NCBI RefSeq assembly: GCF_009796745.1
Contig: NZ_CP047024.1
Span: 3,658,001 to 3,722,000 of the forward strand
DNA: 64,000 nucleotides
Direction: 5' to 3'
From: Paraglaciecola sp. L1A13
GTDB taxonomy: Bacteria; Pseudomonadota; Gammaproteobacteria; Enterobacterales; Alteromonadaceae
Within the stretch, counting starts at the first letter, position 1; each line of letters begins with the position of its first letter. The notes below the pieces were generated by a model. The model had not been told where the DNA came from. It saw only the letters and a list, made by a program, of their open reading frames with translations, and ran no database searches. Positions 36,258-45,385 of this stretch are shown one piece after another. The position numbers were made by a program, and so were the translations under genes.

Positions 36258-36908
36258 TTATAAAGCCTGATATTGTTTGATCCCTTGCTCGAGATCGTTA
36301 TAAAAAGTTAATTCACCTTTGTGTAGAACGATTGCGCTATCACAAAACTGCCTGATTTCATCCATTTCATGACTCACCATAATCACGTTCGCTATTTCAC
36401 TTCGCTCTAACAATGCTTCTTTAGCTTTTTTGCGAAATTTGGCATCACCAACAGATGTTACTTCGTCGATTAGATAAACGTCGAAATCGATTGCAATAGA
36501 ACATGCGAATGCCAATCGAGGTTTCATACCACTTGAATAGTTTCTTACTGGCAAATTGAATTTTTCGCCTAATTCAGCAAACTCCATCACACGTTTTACA
36601 TAAGTATCCAAATCCGCTACACCATTTACTTTACCAATAAAGCGAGTGTTTTCGCGCCCTGTCATTTGTTGATGTATACCAGTCGTTAACGCCACTGGCC
36701 AAGACAGACTAAGGTCAGTAATAATTCGGCCTTTATTAGGATATTCGCTTCCGGCTAATAATCGAAATAAGGTAGACTTACCTGCGCCATTTGAGCCCAA
36801 AATACCTATATTATGACCAGAAGGAATATCGAAACTCAGATTTTTGAAAATATACTGTTTACCTAAACGCGAAGGATAGTATTTTGTGACGTTCTCTAGC
36901 CGTATCAT
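36258..36908 (-). CDS. kpsT: Capsule ABC transporter ATPase KpsT
   Basis: A 216-residue ATPase that powers polysaccharide export through KpsM. The Walker A loop is GSNGAGKST (38-46), the signature is YSSGMKPRLAFA near residue 130, and the Walker B is VYLIDEVTSVGD. It lacks the C-terminal carbohydrate-binding extension of Wzt, which fits the KpsT (group 2 capsule) type rather than O-antigen export. ATG at 36908 is chosen because the family begins MIRLENVTK and it overlaps the kpsM stop as ATGA; the frame is open 21 bp upstream. Confidence 0.93.
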   Translation of the reverse strand: MIRLENVTKYYPSRLGKQYIFKNLSFDIPSGHNIGILGSNGAGKSTLFRLLAGSEYPNKGRIITDLSLSWPVALTTGIHQQMTGRENTRFIGKVNGVADLDTYVKRVMEFAELGEKFNLPVRNYSSGMKPRLAFACSIAIDFDVYLIDEVTSVGDAKFRKKAKEALLERSEIANVIMVSHEMDEIRQFCDSAIVLHKGELTFYNDLEQGIKQYQAL

Positions 36909-37690
36909 CGACTTATTGCCTGTTTCCATGAAACATGGTAAATAGCGAGTGCTGCGAAAGAGAAAATTAAAACACTGCAGCTAAGATATTGTAAGCTAAC
37001 ACCTTCATTTCCATAAGTTGAATGGACTGAATATCGCGCTAGCTCTATAGCATGCAACACTGGATTCCAATCTAGATAACGCCAATATTCTTGAGAGAAA
37101 TCTTGTAGCGAAAAAAAGACTCCCGATATGAAAAATAATGGCCGAGTCAGTAAATCTTTTACCTTGCTTATTTCTTGAATAAACATCTCCGCTATACCGA
37201 AAAGCAAACCTAATGACACGGCAAAAAGCCATAACTGGAAAAAACAGGCTAAGAACAATAAAGGGTTAGAAACTTTTAGATCCATCCCCATGAAGTACAT
37301 TATTATTATTATTCCAGTGATAACGAATATTTTTACCAATAACTCAAACAGTGCACCAGCAATTACTGCACTAATGGGTTGTACTTGCCTAAAAGCAAAT
37401 AGCGCTTTGTTTCTCATTATGGCGCGAGACGAACCATTCATGGTTTGCAGAAAACTTTGAATAAACAAAATCCCAATTGCCATAAATGTAAAGGTAGGTA
37501 TGGTGTGTGTTTCTTCTCCACCTAACCGACCACGTAAAAACGATAGGACAAAAATAAAGATGACTGGGTTGAAGATGGCCCAGCTCAAGCCTAATTTATC
37601 ATTAAATCCTGTACGAATTTCACGAGCAAAAAGCGCGAATATTACATCACGCCATATTTCCCATTTGTTTCTTTTAGTAACGGCAGTCAT
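36905..37690 (-). CDS. kpsM: Capsule ABC transporter permease KpsM
   Basis: A 261-residue permease of the ABC-2 family with about six membrane helices. It begins WRDVIFALFAREIRTGFNDKLGLSWAIFNPVIFI and has TMNGSSRAIMRNKALFAFRQVQPISAVIAGALFELLVK, both conserved in KpsM/CtrC/BexB. It forms the inner-membrane passage for the capsular polymer. It lies between kpsD (18 bp) and kpsT (4-bp overlap). Confidence 0.93.
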   Translation of the reverse strand: MTAVTKRNKWEIWRDVIFALFAREIRTGFNDKLGLSWAIFNPVIFIFVLSFLRGRLGGEETHTIPTFTFMAIGILFIQSFLQTMNGSSRAIMRNKALFAFRQVQPISAVIAGALFELLVKIFVITGIIIIMYFMGMDLKVSNPLLFLACFFQLWLFAVSLGLLFGIAEMFIQEISKVKDLLTRPLFFISGVFFSLQDFSQEYWRYLDWNPVLHAIELARYSVHSTYGNEGVSLQYLSCSVLIFSFAALAIYHVSWKQAISR

Positions 37691-37708
37691 GCTAAATCAG
37701 TCTGCTCA

Positions 37709-39469
37709 TTAATCTCTTGCTACGTTGGCAGCAATGGCAATCTGATAGATAATTTGTGTTATATCCTTGATTGATTGCAGCAACTTAGTATCAACCTTAG
37801 GAAGAACTAAGATCTGATCGCCAGGCGCAAGTTGATTACTTTGCTCACCAGTAAACCACAAGTCACTATCGCCAGCCATAAAGCTAGTTAAACCGTTAGC
37901 ATGTACGATTGCGATGCGTTCATCGTCAGCTCGATCGCTAAAGCCACCTGACCATGCTACATAGTCCGTAAGGGTTGCATTAGGGTTGTAAACGATGGCT
38001 TGAGGCATGAGCACTTCCCCTGCGACCTGAATTAAGTCAGTCTGCGCTGGGATGATGATTTCGTCACCTTGTTCTAAACGAATATTTGCCACCTTACCGT
38101 TTTCAGACACGATGACTTTACCCAAGGGTTCCACGGCGCGGGCTCTGGCAACAAATTGTGTCACTAGCTGAGCTTCTTGAGCACGAATAGATGCTTCACC
38201 GCTGCTTGATGCTGGCGCAGTAAATATGTTTCTTTCAAGTCGCTGCAAAGACTCTTCGAGCAAGGCTTTTTGTTGCTCGACTACACTCTCACGCTTTATG
38301 TAAATCGCACCATAGTTAGCTTGTTTTGGGTCGACTTCAATATGACTAAGCAAATCGAGTAAACGAGTGTTTTTTTCGACGGTGTAAAATGACTGGCCTT
38401 TGTAGCTACCTGATATTTGAACGCTTATCACTTGCGGTCGGATATCGTCGTTAAATAATACGGTGTCGCCATCTTCCATGGTAAAACTTGAAAACTCAGC
38501 CAAAGGTAGATAAACCGATACGAAGCCATTTTGACGATTACCCGTAATCGCCACATGGCTAGATTTACTCAATGGCCGTGCGTAATACATGAGATCTTGT
38601 CCGGCGGCTTGCTCTGCTTCTAATTCAAATCTAAAGGGGTATCGAGCCGAGCCTTCAACCGTCACCATAGGACCTTGCTCTGCAACAAAAATCACATCTT
38701 CGTCTTTAAACGAAAATGCCTCTAACTTACCTTCTTTAAGAAAGTCGTATAGATCGTATTCCAAAACAACCTTGTCGTGACGTAAGACTTTAATATTCCG
38801 GTAGCTTCCACGAAACGAATCGATTCCACCGGCTCGCTTCAAAAAGAATAATAATGAATCAGACGCTAAACCAGCGTATTGGCCGGGTCTTTCTACTGGC
38901 CCTGCTACAAAGACACTGATAGGCGTAGCAGTAAGCAAATTAACGTAAACACTGACGTTATTGGTATAAATTGATTTTATCTTTTGGGTAACAGTACTGT
39001 TAACTCTGTTAGCAGGCACATCTTTAACTTTAATTGGCCCTACATCTGGAATAAACACATTGCCTTGGTTATCGACCGTAACCACGTTGGCACTATTCAC
39101 AGCGCCCCACATTTGAATGGATAATTTATCGCCGGGAGCCACTAAATATGAACTGTTTAGCCCATCACTGCGCTCAGACTCAAAGCCACCATCGAATAAG
39201 TTTGCGCCAAAAGGAGGGGGTAAGCCCATTTCTTCTTCAGACATTGGTCTGGCATTATTGCTACCTGGTACATTTACATCAGAGCCACGCCCAGTGTTGT
39301 TACCGCCAGATTGAATATATTGCGATACGTCTACTTGCTGGCTTTCACCGGCTGCAGCGCGTGCTTGGCGCAATTGATCTTCAGAAGCACTTTGTTGTGC
39401 CGAAATACCAAACGAAAATACAAAAAACATACCGCTGATAACGCGGAAAAATAATGGAATACGTTTCAT
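37709..39469 (-). CDS. kpsD: Capsule outer-membrane export protein KpsD-like (Wza/CtrA family)
   Basis: A 586-residue periplasmic/outer-membrane protein: signal peptide (about 1-24, ending ISA), a Poly_export domain (about 105-190: YLVAPGDKLSIQMWGAVNSANVVTVDNQGNVFIPDVGPIKVK) and several SLBB β-grasp domains (VFVAGPVERPGQYAGLASDSL, VQISGSYKGQSFYTVEKNT, IQVAGEVLMPQAIVYNP). The signal has no lipobox, unlike Wza and CtrA, and the C-terminus is typical of KpsD. It begins where the upstream lipoprotein ends (1-bp overlap). Confidence 0.9.
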   Translation of the reverse strand: MKRIPLFFRVISGMFFVFSFGISAQQSASEDQLRQARAAAGESQQVDVSQYIQSGGNNTGRGSDVNVPGSNNARPMSEEEMGLPPPFGANLFDGGFESERSDGLNSSYLVAPGDKLSIQMWGAVNSANVVTVDNQGNVFIPDVGPIKVKDVPANRVNSTVTQKIKSIYTNNVSVYVNLLTATPISVFVAGPVERPGQYAGLASDSLLFFLKRAGGIDSFRGSYRNIKVLRHDKVVLEYDLYDFLKEGKLEAFSFKDEDVIFVAEQGPMVTVEGSARYPFRFELEAEQAAGQDLMYYARPLSKSSHVAITGNRQNGFVSVYLPLAEFSSFTMEDGDTVLFNDDIRPQVISVQISGSYKGQSFYTVEKNTRLLDLLSHIEVDPKQANYGAIYIKRESVVEQQKALLEESLQRLERNIFTAPASSSGEASIRAQEAQLVTQFVARARAVEPLGKVIVSENGKVANIRLEQGDEIIIPAQTDLIQVAGEVLMPQAIVYNPNATLTDYVAWSGGFSDRADDERIAIVHANGLTSFMAGDSDLWFTGEQSNQLAPGDQILVLPKVDTKLLQSIKDITQIIYQIAIAANVARD

Positions 39470-39837
39470 TACTGGGCTCCTCCACGTGAATTTTCAGCAT
39501 ATTCAGAAATAACAGACTTAACTCTATACCACTGCTTTAGCTCATTTTGACAGAATACGGTTTGTCCACTCATAGTTAAAAATACTTTACGACAAGTCGC
39601 TCCAGTTGCGGCAAAAAATTTCGGTCCTACCGTACCTGAATCATTGTCTAAACTGATGATTGATCCGCTTGTACTATGCGTTAGCTGTCGCTGCATAAGA
39701 TCGCTTTCTGCTGGGGCCGCAATGACATACTCATGCTCCACAAGAGGCCTACTAGCAGTCGGTTGACTGATACTTGTACAGCCTTGAAAAAGCATGACGC
39801 TTGCCAAAAAATAACAATATTTATTCATACACAACAT
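39469..39837 (-). CDS. Small outer-membrane lipoprotein of the capsule locus
   Basis: A 122-residue lipoprotein with a signal peptide and lipobox LFQGC (Cys20). The mature part has GSIISLDND and KFFAATGATCRKVFLTMSG, which recall the 'SG/ATGRxCRR' motif of a family of small surface lipoproteins near polysaccharide exporters. Its stop overlaps the kpsD start, suggesting that it supports the KpsD channel. KpsD here lacks its own lipid anchor, so this protein may provide it; this is an inference. The true start may be the Met at codon 4. Confidence 0.6.
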   Translation of the reverse strand: MLCMNKYCYFLASVMLFQGCTSISQPTASRPLVEHEYVIAAPAESDLMQRQLTHSTSGSIISLDNDSGTVGPKFFAATGATCRKVFLTMSGQTVFCQNELKQWYRVKSVISEYAENSRGGAQ

Positions 39838-39941
39838 AGGGTCTAAAATTCAGTGGGTGAAGACTAACGCGAAGCCGCACATTAGTAAAATGACTTGGAC
39901 TAAACAGGCGTAAATTTTACTACCCGAATAGCCTTATTTAA

Positions 39942-41006
39942 TTAAGCAGCTCGCTTATCGCGAATAAAACGCAGAATTATCCATATATTTTGAATAACAA
40001 AACTATAAACAATGAGTAATACGATGAAGCTGGCAAACATATAAGACTCTGGCACTTTATATATTTCACCTAAAATACCAACTGAGGCGTAGCCGCAACC
40101 TAGCAATAATATGGCCGCTAATGCACGACGGGAAGAAAGCCCAGCACGCATAAAAATATTATGTAGATGCTGACGATCAGGTCTTAACATTGACTGACCT
40201 TTACGCGCTCGGCGATACATAATTGCCGCCATATCCATTAATGGTAAACCGATAATCCAAGCTGCGGTTATGGGTCGCATAGCAGGGTTGCTGCCTTGCG
40301 TATAATCAACCATTAACCACACTATGGTTAAACCAACGAACATGCTGCCGCTGTCACCCATAAAAATTTTATTGCCTTTAAAGCCTTTCCAGCTGAGATT
40401 AAATGCTAAAAAGGGAACAATCGCCGCAATAATAAGCATGGGGCCCATTATTGCACTGCTGTTATTTGAGAATATAAGTAAAAATACCACGCCACTGAGC
40501 ACAACTAGGCTCATTCCGCCGGCTAACCCGTCAATGCCGTCAATCATATTAAAAGCGTTAATCACGCCTACTACACAAACAAGGGTGAAAAAATAACCGA
40601 AAATACCGAGGTCTGAACTGCCCGTACCTAATATATCGCCCAAAGAGCTAATATGGTTTTGAGCGCTCCACGCCATAATGGCTGCGACACCGAATTGACA
40701 GAATAATCGACCTTTGGGACTCAAGTCGAATTTGTCGTCTAACATGCCAAGAAGAACAATGAAGGCTGCAGCAGTAAAGAACAATGAGCCATTTTTAAGC
40801 CATACATCTGTTACAAAACTAGCAATAAGCACAGCCATAAATATAGCTACGCCGCCCGTCAACGGCACGGTATCACGGTGGTGTTTACGTTGCCCTGGTT
40901 CATCGACCAAGCCAAGATGGTGCGCCATCGGTGTCATCACGATAAGCAAAACAAATGCGACAAAAGCTGCCGTAAATATCGGAAAAAGTTCCAAATGAGC
41001 GAACAT
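39942..41006 (-). CDS. wecA: Undecaprenyl-phosphate GlcNAc-1-phosphate transferase WecA
   Basis: A 354-residue integral membrane enzyme with about eleven helices. Landmarks: DEPGQRKHHRDTVPLTGGVAIFMAVL (first cytosolic loop), LLGMLDDKFDLSPKGRLFCQ (Mg-binding DD), NAFNMIDGIDGLAGG, KIFMGDSGSMFVG and the terminal loop RPDRQHLHNIFMRAG. All match WecA of the MraY superfamily. It transfers GlcNAc-1-phosphate from UDP-GlcNAc to undecaprenyl phosphate, the first step of O-antigen, ECA or capsule glycan synthesis. It stands 105 bp upstream of the lipoprotein-kpsD block and heads the operon. Confidence 0.9.
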   Translation of the reverse strand: MFAHLELFPIFTAAFVAFVLLIVMTPMAHHLGLVDEPGQRKHHRDTVPLTGGVAIFMAVLIASFVTDVWLKNGSLFFTAAAFIVLLGMLDDKFDLSPKGRLFCQFGVAAIMAWSAQNHISSLGDILGTGSSDLGIFGYFFTLVCVVGVINAFNMIDGIDGLAGGMSLVVLSGVVFLLIFSNNSSAIMGPMLIIAAIVPFLAFNLSWKGFKGNKIFMGDSGSMFVGLTIVWLMVDYTQGSNPAMRPITAAWIIGLPLMDMAAIMYRRARKGQSMLRPDRQHLHNIFMRAGLSSRRALAAILLLGCGYASVGILGEIYKVPESYMFASFIVLLIVYSFVIQNIWIILRFIRDKRAA

Positions 41007-41566
41007 ACTACTTTATATTCCTTTTCGAAGTATTGCCGTAAACACTTTTCAATCTAAACCCCAACAACACCTTTCCTACAGAAATACATAAAAATCAGGC
41101 GAAAATAGTTCTTATCCTAAAGTGGAGTTGACTAAAATAGTCAATTGATTCACCACCGGAGAAATTGCAGCGGTATGTTAGCAAATCAAGAACCTCTATT
41201 ACCAGCATTTAAACGTTAAAATTTGTACTCGTAATTTATTGACTGTAAAGATTTCGAATAGATTAAAAAGTAAGTTGCCAAAATGCTACTAATTTAATCA
41301 TTCTACCCCTATAAGTCTGGGGCCGCATAATAGGCAGCCGCCAATATTTTTTCGCTTAACAGTATTAAGCCCTGCACAGTAAAATAAAACAAGATTTCAT
41401 CCGCTTTCTTGTCATCACCCGCTGGCTCTAGTATAAACGTGGCTGAAAATCGTTAACTACCGTTAGAGTAGTCGGCAAAAACAATAATTATAACCAGACT
41501 GTTTAGCGTCTTACATTCATGTTTCTTTATTATTTAAAGACGCTAACGTGGTTTACGGCAGGTAAT
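41007..41566. other. Intergenic region between divergent wecA and the POT transporter gene
   Basis: These 560 bp carry no gene. An inverted repeat TTGACTA-AAA-TAGTCAA (41128-41144) lies nearer to wecA and could be an operator. A second one (41504-41545) is listed separately. No JUMPStart/ops motif was found. Confidence 0.5.
41504..41545 (+). promoter_or_regulatory. Leader hairpin before the POT transporter
   Basis: TAGCGTCTT (41504-41512) pairs perfectly with AAGACGCTA (41537-41545) around a 24-nt AT-rich loop. It ends 21 nt before the ATG at 41567 and could modulate transcription or ribosome access. Confidence 0.4.
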
Positions 41567-43054
41567 ATGACAACAAAAACCAAAGATTTTTTAGGCCAAC
41601 CAGGGGGCCTTTCCACCCTATTCTTTACAGAGATGTGGGAACGCATGAGTTATTATGGCATGCGTGCTTTATTGGTGCTTTTTATGACCGCAAGTATTCA
41701 AGAGGGCGGTTTAGTGATAACCGTTGCATCTGCTACCGCCATTTATGGCTTATACACGGGTGCGGTTTACTTTATGGGTTTGCCAGGTGGCTGGATAGCC
41801 GATCGCTTAATTGGCGGACAGCAGGCTGTTTGGTACGGTGGAATTATTATTATGTTAGGCCACATAGTACTGGCCATACCCAATGACTCTACTTTTTTCG
41901 TCGGTCTAGTATTAGTGGTGTTAGGCACCGGTTTGCTTAAACCGAATATTGGCGCAATGGTGGGTCAACTGTATGCAGATAACGACGGTCGCCGTGATAG
42001 TGGGTACACACTTTATTATTTGGGAATTAATCTAGGTTCAATCATTGGCTACCTTGTTTGTGGTTACCTTCAAGTTGAAATGGGTTGGCATTGGGCGTTT
42101 GGTGCCGCAGCTATCGGTATGGGTATTGGTTTAATTCAATATCGTTTAACCCTGCATAAGCTAGATGGTGCTGGCGCGCAGCCGATGGTCGCTATGTCTG
42201 CCGCAGGTAATAAACGGGCATGGCAAATTATTACCCTTTTTCTAATTGGTCTGGCTGTTTTAACGTACGCCATGATCAGCGGTCAACTTAGCTTCGACCC
42301 TGTAACAATGGCGCAATACACAGCCATTGCGATTACGGTGGTATTTTTAGCCTATTACGCGGGTATATTCTTCTTAGGTAACTTAGATGGTAATGAAAAA
42401 CGCAGCGTCGGCGCACTATTTTTAGTTTGCTTAGCCTCTATATTCTTTTGGACGGGCTTTGAGCAAGCAGGTTCGTCATTGAACCTCTTTGGCCGTGATT
42501 ATACTGAACGAATGCTGGGTGATTTCGAAATTCCTACCGCTTGGTTCCAATCAGCTAACTCATTTTTCATTATTCTGTTGTCACCTTTTTTCGCGGCATT
42601 GTGGATAAACTTAGCTAAACGCATGTTAACACCTTCATACGGTTTGAAATGTGCGGTTGGCCTAATTATTATGGCCACTGGTTTCTTGGTAATGTTCTTT
42701 GCGGCACAAGCAGCTGCTACAGGTTTACGCGTAGCACCTTATTGGTTAGTGGCTACTTACTTCTTGCATACAGTCGGTGAATTATGCTTAAGCCCTGTTG
42801 CATTAGCAGCGGTAAGTAAGTTGTCTCCAAAACGTTTTGCAGGCCAGATGATGGGCGTATTCGTACTGACTTATTCTATTGGTAATGTGATAGCTGGCTT
42901 GCTTGCTGGTAATTTCGACCCAAACAAAGTCGAAGACATGCCTGATCTGTATTTACAAATTAGCTTATTCACCATCGCTATTGGCATTGTTATTTTCCTT
43001 GTTAGTTTTAAAACTAAAGCATGGGAAAAGCTTGCTGAGAATAAACGTGCGTAG
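41567..43054 (+). CDS. POT/PTR family proton-dependent oligopeptide transporter
   Basis: A 495-residue MFS protein with 12-14 helices. The POT signature ExxER is EMWERMSYYGMRALLVLFM (Glu22, Glu25, Arg26), and the PTR2 block GxxADxxxG is GGWIADRLIGGQQAVWYGGIIIMLG, followed by GTGLLKPNIGAMVGQLY. The second half has EQAGSSLNLF and GELCLSPVALAAVSKLSPKRFAG. It imports di- and tripeptides with protons across the inner membrane. ATG at 41567 (GGCAGG 5 nt upstream) is chosen; the frame is open 48 bp further. Terminator after the gene. Confidence 0.93.
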   Translation: MTTKTKDFLGQPGGLSTLFFTEMWERMSYYGMRALLVLFMTASIQEGGLVITVASATAIYGLYTGAVYFMGLPGGWIADRLIGGQQAVWYGGIIIMLGHIVLAIPNDSTFFVGLVLVVLGTGLLKPNIGAMVGQLYADNDGRRDSGYTLYYLGINLGSIIGYLVCGYLQVEMGWHWAFGAAAIGMGIGLIQYRLTLHKLDGAGAQPMVAMSAAGNKRAWQIITLFLIGLAVLTYAMISGQLSFDPVTMAQYTAIAITVVFLAYYAGIFFLGNLDGNEKRSVGALFLVCLASIFFWTGFEQAGSSLNLFGRDYTERMLGDFEIPTAWFQSANSFFIILLSPFFAALWINLAKRMLTPSYGLKCAVGLIIMATGFLVMFFAAQAAATGLRVAPYWLVATYFLHTVGELCLSPVALAAVSKLSPKRFAGQMMGVFVLTYSIGNVIAGLLAGNFDPNKVEDMPDLYLQISLFTIAIGIVIFLVSFKTKAWEKLAENKRA

Positions 43055-43138
43055 AATATGTTTAGATTAGGTCAACCGACCAGCTAGTTAATTACATTTT
43101 GCCAGTGGCAGTGCAATTAATAGTATAATATTATAAAA

Positions 43139-43176
43139 GACGCCTATCTGCTGAAATGCAGCTGGGCGTTTCTTTT
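43139..43176 (+). terminator. Terminator after the POT transporter
   Basis: An imperfect stem (ACGCC-TAT-CTGC paired with GCAG-CTG-GGCGT) is followed by TTCTTTT. Confidence 0.65.
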
Positions 43177-43193
43177 ACATAAGCCAGGGTAAA

Positions 43194-43493
43194 ATGAATA
43201 TCTATTTTTCGTCCCGTGACATTCCTAGTATTTCTCAGTTACCGCTTACCGAGCGTTTAGCGTTAATTCAACAAGCACAAAATAAGCTGACTGGGCCAGA
43301 AAAACTGCTGCTAAATGTTTTAAAATTAGCGGTACTCTTACCCATATTTATCCTAATATTTAGAAGCACTGAAAGTTGGTATTCATTGCTTTGGGCTGCA
43401 CTCGTTGCCGCCTTGTACCCGCTCGTACTCAGGCCCATTCAATACAGCTTGTGCGCTAAGTACCTTCCCCCAACTGACCCTCAAGGAGAGTAA
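43194..43493 (+). CDS. Small two-helix membrane protein of unknown function
   Basis: A 99-residue protein: residues 1-40 polar ([28 protein letters not shown]), then two hydrophobic segments (about 43-58 and 65-82: [30 protein letters not shown]) and a short tail. I do not recognise the family. It ends 4 bp before galE and GGAGAG of the galE ribosome-binding site lies in its last codons, so the two are co-transcribed. Confidence 0.6.
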   Translation: MNIYFSSRDIPSISQLPLTERLALIQQAQNKLTGPEKLLLNVLKLAVLLPIFILIFRSTESWYSLLWAALVAALYPLVLRPIQYSLCAKYLPPTDPQGE

Positions 43494-43497
43494 ATCG

Positions 43498-44514
43498 ATG
43501 CAAACCATTTTAGTAACAGGCGGCGCTGGCTACATCGGCAGCCACACGGTTCTACAACTGTTGGAAAACAACAATAAGGTTGTTGTGCTTGATAACCTCT
43601 GCAATTCATCTAAAGAAGCGCTAGCGCGTGTTGAAGAGCTTACGGGCAAACGAGCAACTTTCGTTGAAGGTGATATTCGCGATACGGCCGTGCTTGATAA
43701 AGTCTTTAGTCAACACAGTATCGATTCTGTTATTCATTTCGCTGGTCTCAAAGCAGTAGGTGAATCAGTTGAAAAGCCCTTGATGTACTACGACAACAAC
43801 GTATACGGTACGCTTGTATTGTGTGAGTCAATGGCTAAACATAACGTCAAAAACCTTGTTTTTAGCTCATCAGCCACGGTATACGGCGATCCGGTTGAAC
43901 TCCCTTTACATGAAGGTTTACCCACAGGTGAACCGACAAATCCATATGGCCAATCTAAGTTGATGGTTGAGTTGGTACTGCGCGACCTGTACAAATCAGA
44001 TAAAAGCTGGAATATCGCTGTATTGCGTTATTTTAACCCAGCAGGTGCGCACCCTTCAGGGCGCATTGGGGAAGATCCTAACGGGATCCCTAACAATCTA
44101 ATGCCATTTATTACCCAAGTGGCAACTGGTAAGCGTGAATTCCTGTCAATATTTGGCAATGACTACGACACCCCCGATGGCACAGGCGTACGAGATTACA
44201 TTCACGTAGAAGACCTAGCCGCTGGGCATCTTAAAGCGTTAGCCAAGCTGCAACAGGATGTAGGCTTAGTCACCTATAACTTAGGAACTGGCCAAGGTTA
44301 CAGTGTACTCGATATGGTCAAAGAGTTTGAAAAACAAAGCGGACAAACCATTGCGTATAAATTCGTGCCGCGCCGAGAAGGCGATGTTGCTGCATGTTAC
44401 GCAGACCCTAAAATGGCCAGTGAAGCATTGGGCTGGAACGCCGAGAAGGGTTTAGCTGATATGTGCCGTGATTCATGGAATTGGCAATCTAATAACCCTA
44501 ACGGTTATAAATAA
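43498..44514 (+). CDS. galE: UDP-glucose 4-epimerase GalE
   Basis: A 338-residue extended SDR enzyme interconverting UDP-glucose and UDP-galactose. It has the cofactor loop [33 protein letters not shown], catalytic SSSATVYG and YGQSK, and the substrate segment [45 protein letters not shown] at 43498 with AAGGAG 9 nt upstream; the frame runs 93 bp further upstream within the previous gene without homology. A strong terminator follows. Confidence 0.96.
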   Translation: MQTILVTGGAGYIGSHTVLQLLENNNKVVVLDNLCNSSKEALARVEELTGKRATFVEGDIRDTAVLDKVFSQHSIDSVIHFAGLKAVGESVEKPLMYYDNNVYGTLVLCESMAKHNVKNLVFSSSATVYGDPVELPLHEGLPTGEPTNPYGQSKLMVELVLRDLYKSDKSWNIAVLRYFNPAGAHPSGRIGEDPNGIPNNLMPFITQVATGKREFLSIFGNDYDTPDGTGVRDYIHVEDLAAGHLKALAKLQQDVGLVTYNLGTGQGYSVLDMVKEFEKQSGQTIAYKFVPRREGDVAACYADPKMASEALGWNAEKGLADMCRDSWNWQSNNPNGYK

Positions 44515-44553
44515 GTATATTTTAACCTTAGCGTTAACATTAGCCAGACTAAC

Positions 44554-44591
44554 AAAAAGCCCAGATAACAGACGTTATCTGGGCTTTTTTT
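44554..44591. terminator. Bidirectional terminator between galE and mlaA
   Basis: A 16-bp stem (AAAAAGCCCAGATAAC, 44554-44569, paired with 44574-44589) with a short loop, flanked by A-runs and T-runs so that it can work for both convergent genes. Confidence 0.9.
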
Positions 44592-44620
44592 GTTATTAAC
44601 GATGGCTGGAAAATGAATTC

Positions 44621-45385
44621 TTATAGATCATTTAAAAAAGCATCAATATCATCGTCTAACGCTTCTTCTTCTTTGGTTTGCTCTACTTGCCCGTCATTTA
44701 CTTTAAACTTTAAATTCTGGAAATAAGCATTTTTTACGAAGCTGTACGGGTCAACTGATTGTTCAAGTTGCTGTTCTTGAGACATCACAGCCGCGCGGCT
44801 TTCTAATACTTTAATACCCGTTCTAAAGGCTGCGAAATAGAAGTTAAGCGCATCTAAAGGGGAATAAGACGTATCAACGATGTCGCCCACTCCACTTCGA
44901 ATGTCGTTGGGGCCTAAGGCAGGGATCATCAAATAAGGCCCTGTGCCTACGCCCCATGTACCCAAGGTTTCACCAAATTCTTCTTCTTTACGCACTAAAC
45001 CTAGCTCAGTCGCTACATCGATAGTGCCTAATAAGCCAACGGTGGAGTTGAGCAAGAATCGCCCAACACTGATAAGCATGCCATCTAGTTTACCTTGCAG
45101 CAGGTTATTCACGGAGTTTGATGGCTCTTCCAGATTCAGTGCCATATTGTACAAACCAGTACGCGCAAACTGCGGGGTGTAATCAACATAAACGACCGTT
45201 ACTGGCCGTAATACATAATTGTCTAGTATATCGTAGTTGAAATCCCAAAATGCCCGGTTAACAGATTCAAAGGGATCTTTGGGATCGTTATATTGCTGTG
45301 CCTGCTCGTCTGCTTTATTACTTGAAGCGCATCCCCCCAATGTTAATAGCACTAAAAATAGCGCAGCAATTTTTACCTTATTCAC
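44621..45385 (-). CDS. mlaA: Phospholipid-binding outer-membrane lipoprotein MlaA (VacJ)
   Basis: A 254-residue lipoprotein with lipobox LGGC (Cys19). The core matches MlaA/VacJ: DPFESVNRAFWDFNYDILDNYVLRPV, NLEEPSNSVNNLLQGK, RFLLNSTVGLLGTIDVA and EEFGETLGTWGVGTGPYLMIPALGPNDIR, and RSGVGDIVDTSYSPLDAL. MlaA removes misplaced phospholipids from the outer leaflet and passes them to MlaC. A long acidic C-terminal tail (about 215-254, rich in Glu/Asp) exceeds the E. coli protein. Its start overlaps the ccmI stop by 4 bp, so it may be co-transcribed with the ccm operon, an unusual partner. Confidence 0.93.
   Translation of the reverse strand: MNKVKIAALFLVLLTLGGCASSNKADEQAQQYNDPKDPFESVNRAFWDFNYDILDNYVLRPVTVVYVDYTPQFARTGLYNMALNLEEPSNSVNNLLQGKLDGMLISVGRFLLNSTVGLLGTIDVATELGLVRKEEEFGETLGTWGVGTGPYLMIPALGPNDIRSGVGDIVDTSYSPLDALNFYFAAFRTGIKVLESRAAVMSQEQQLEQSVDPYSFVKNAYFQNLKFKVNDGQVEQTKEEEALDDDIDAFLNDL

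Noticed and set aside
41007..41566. JUMPStart/ops element upstream of the capsule operon
   Set aside because: I searched by eye for GGCGGTAG in the leaders of wecA, gmd and the gfc operon and found none.
43405..43497. 31-codon N-terminal extension of galE
   Set aside because: GalE proteins start at [14 protein letters not shown], and AAGGAG precedes the ATG at 43498.
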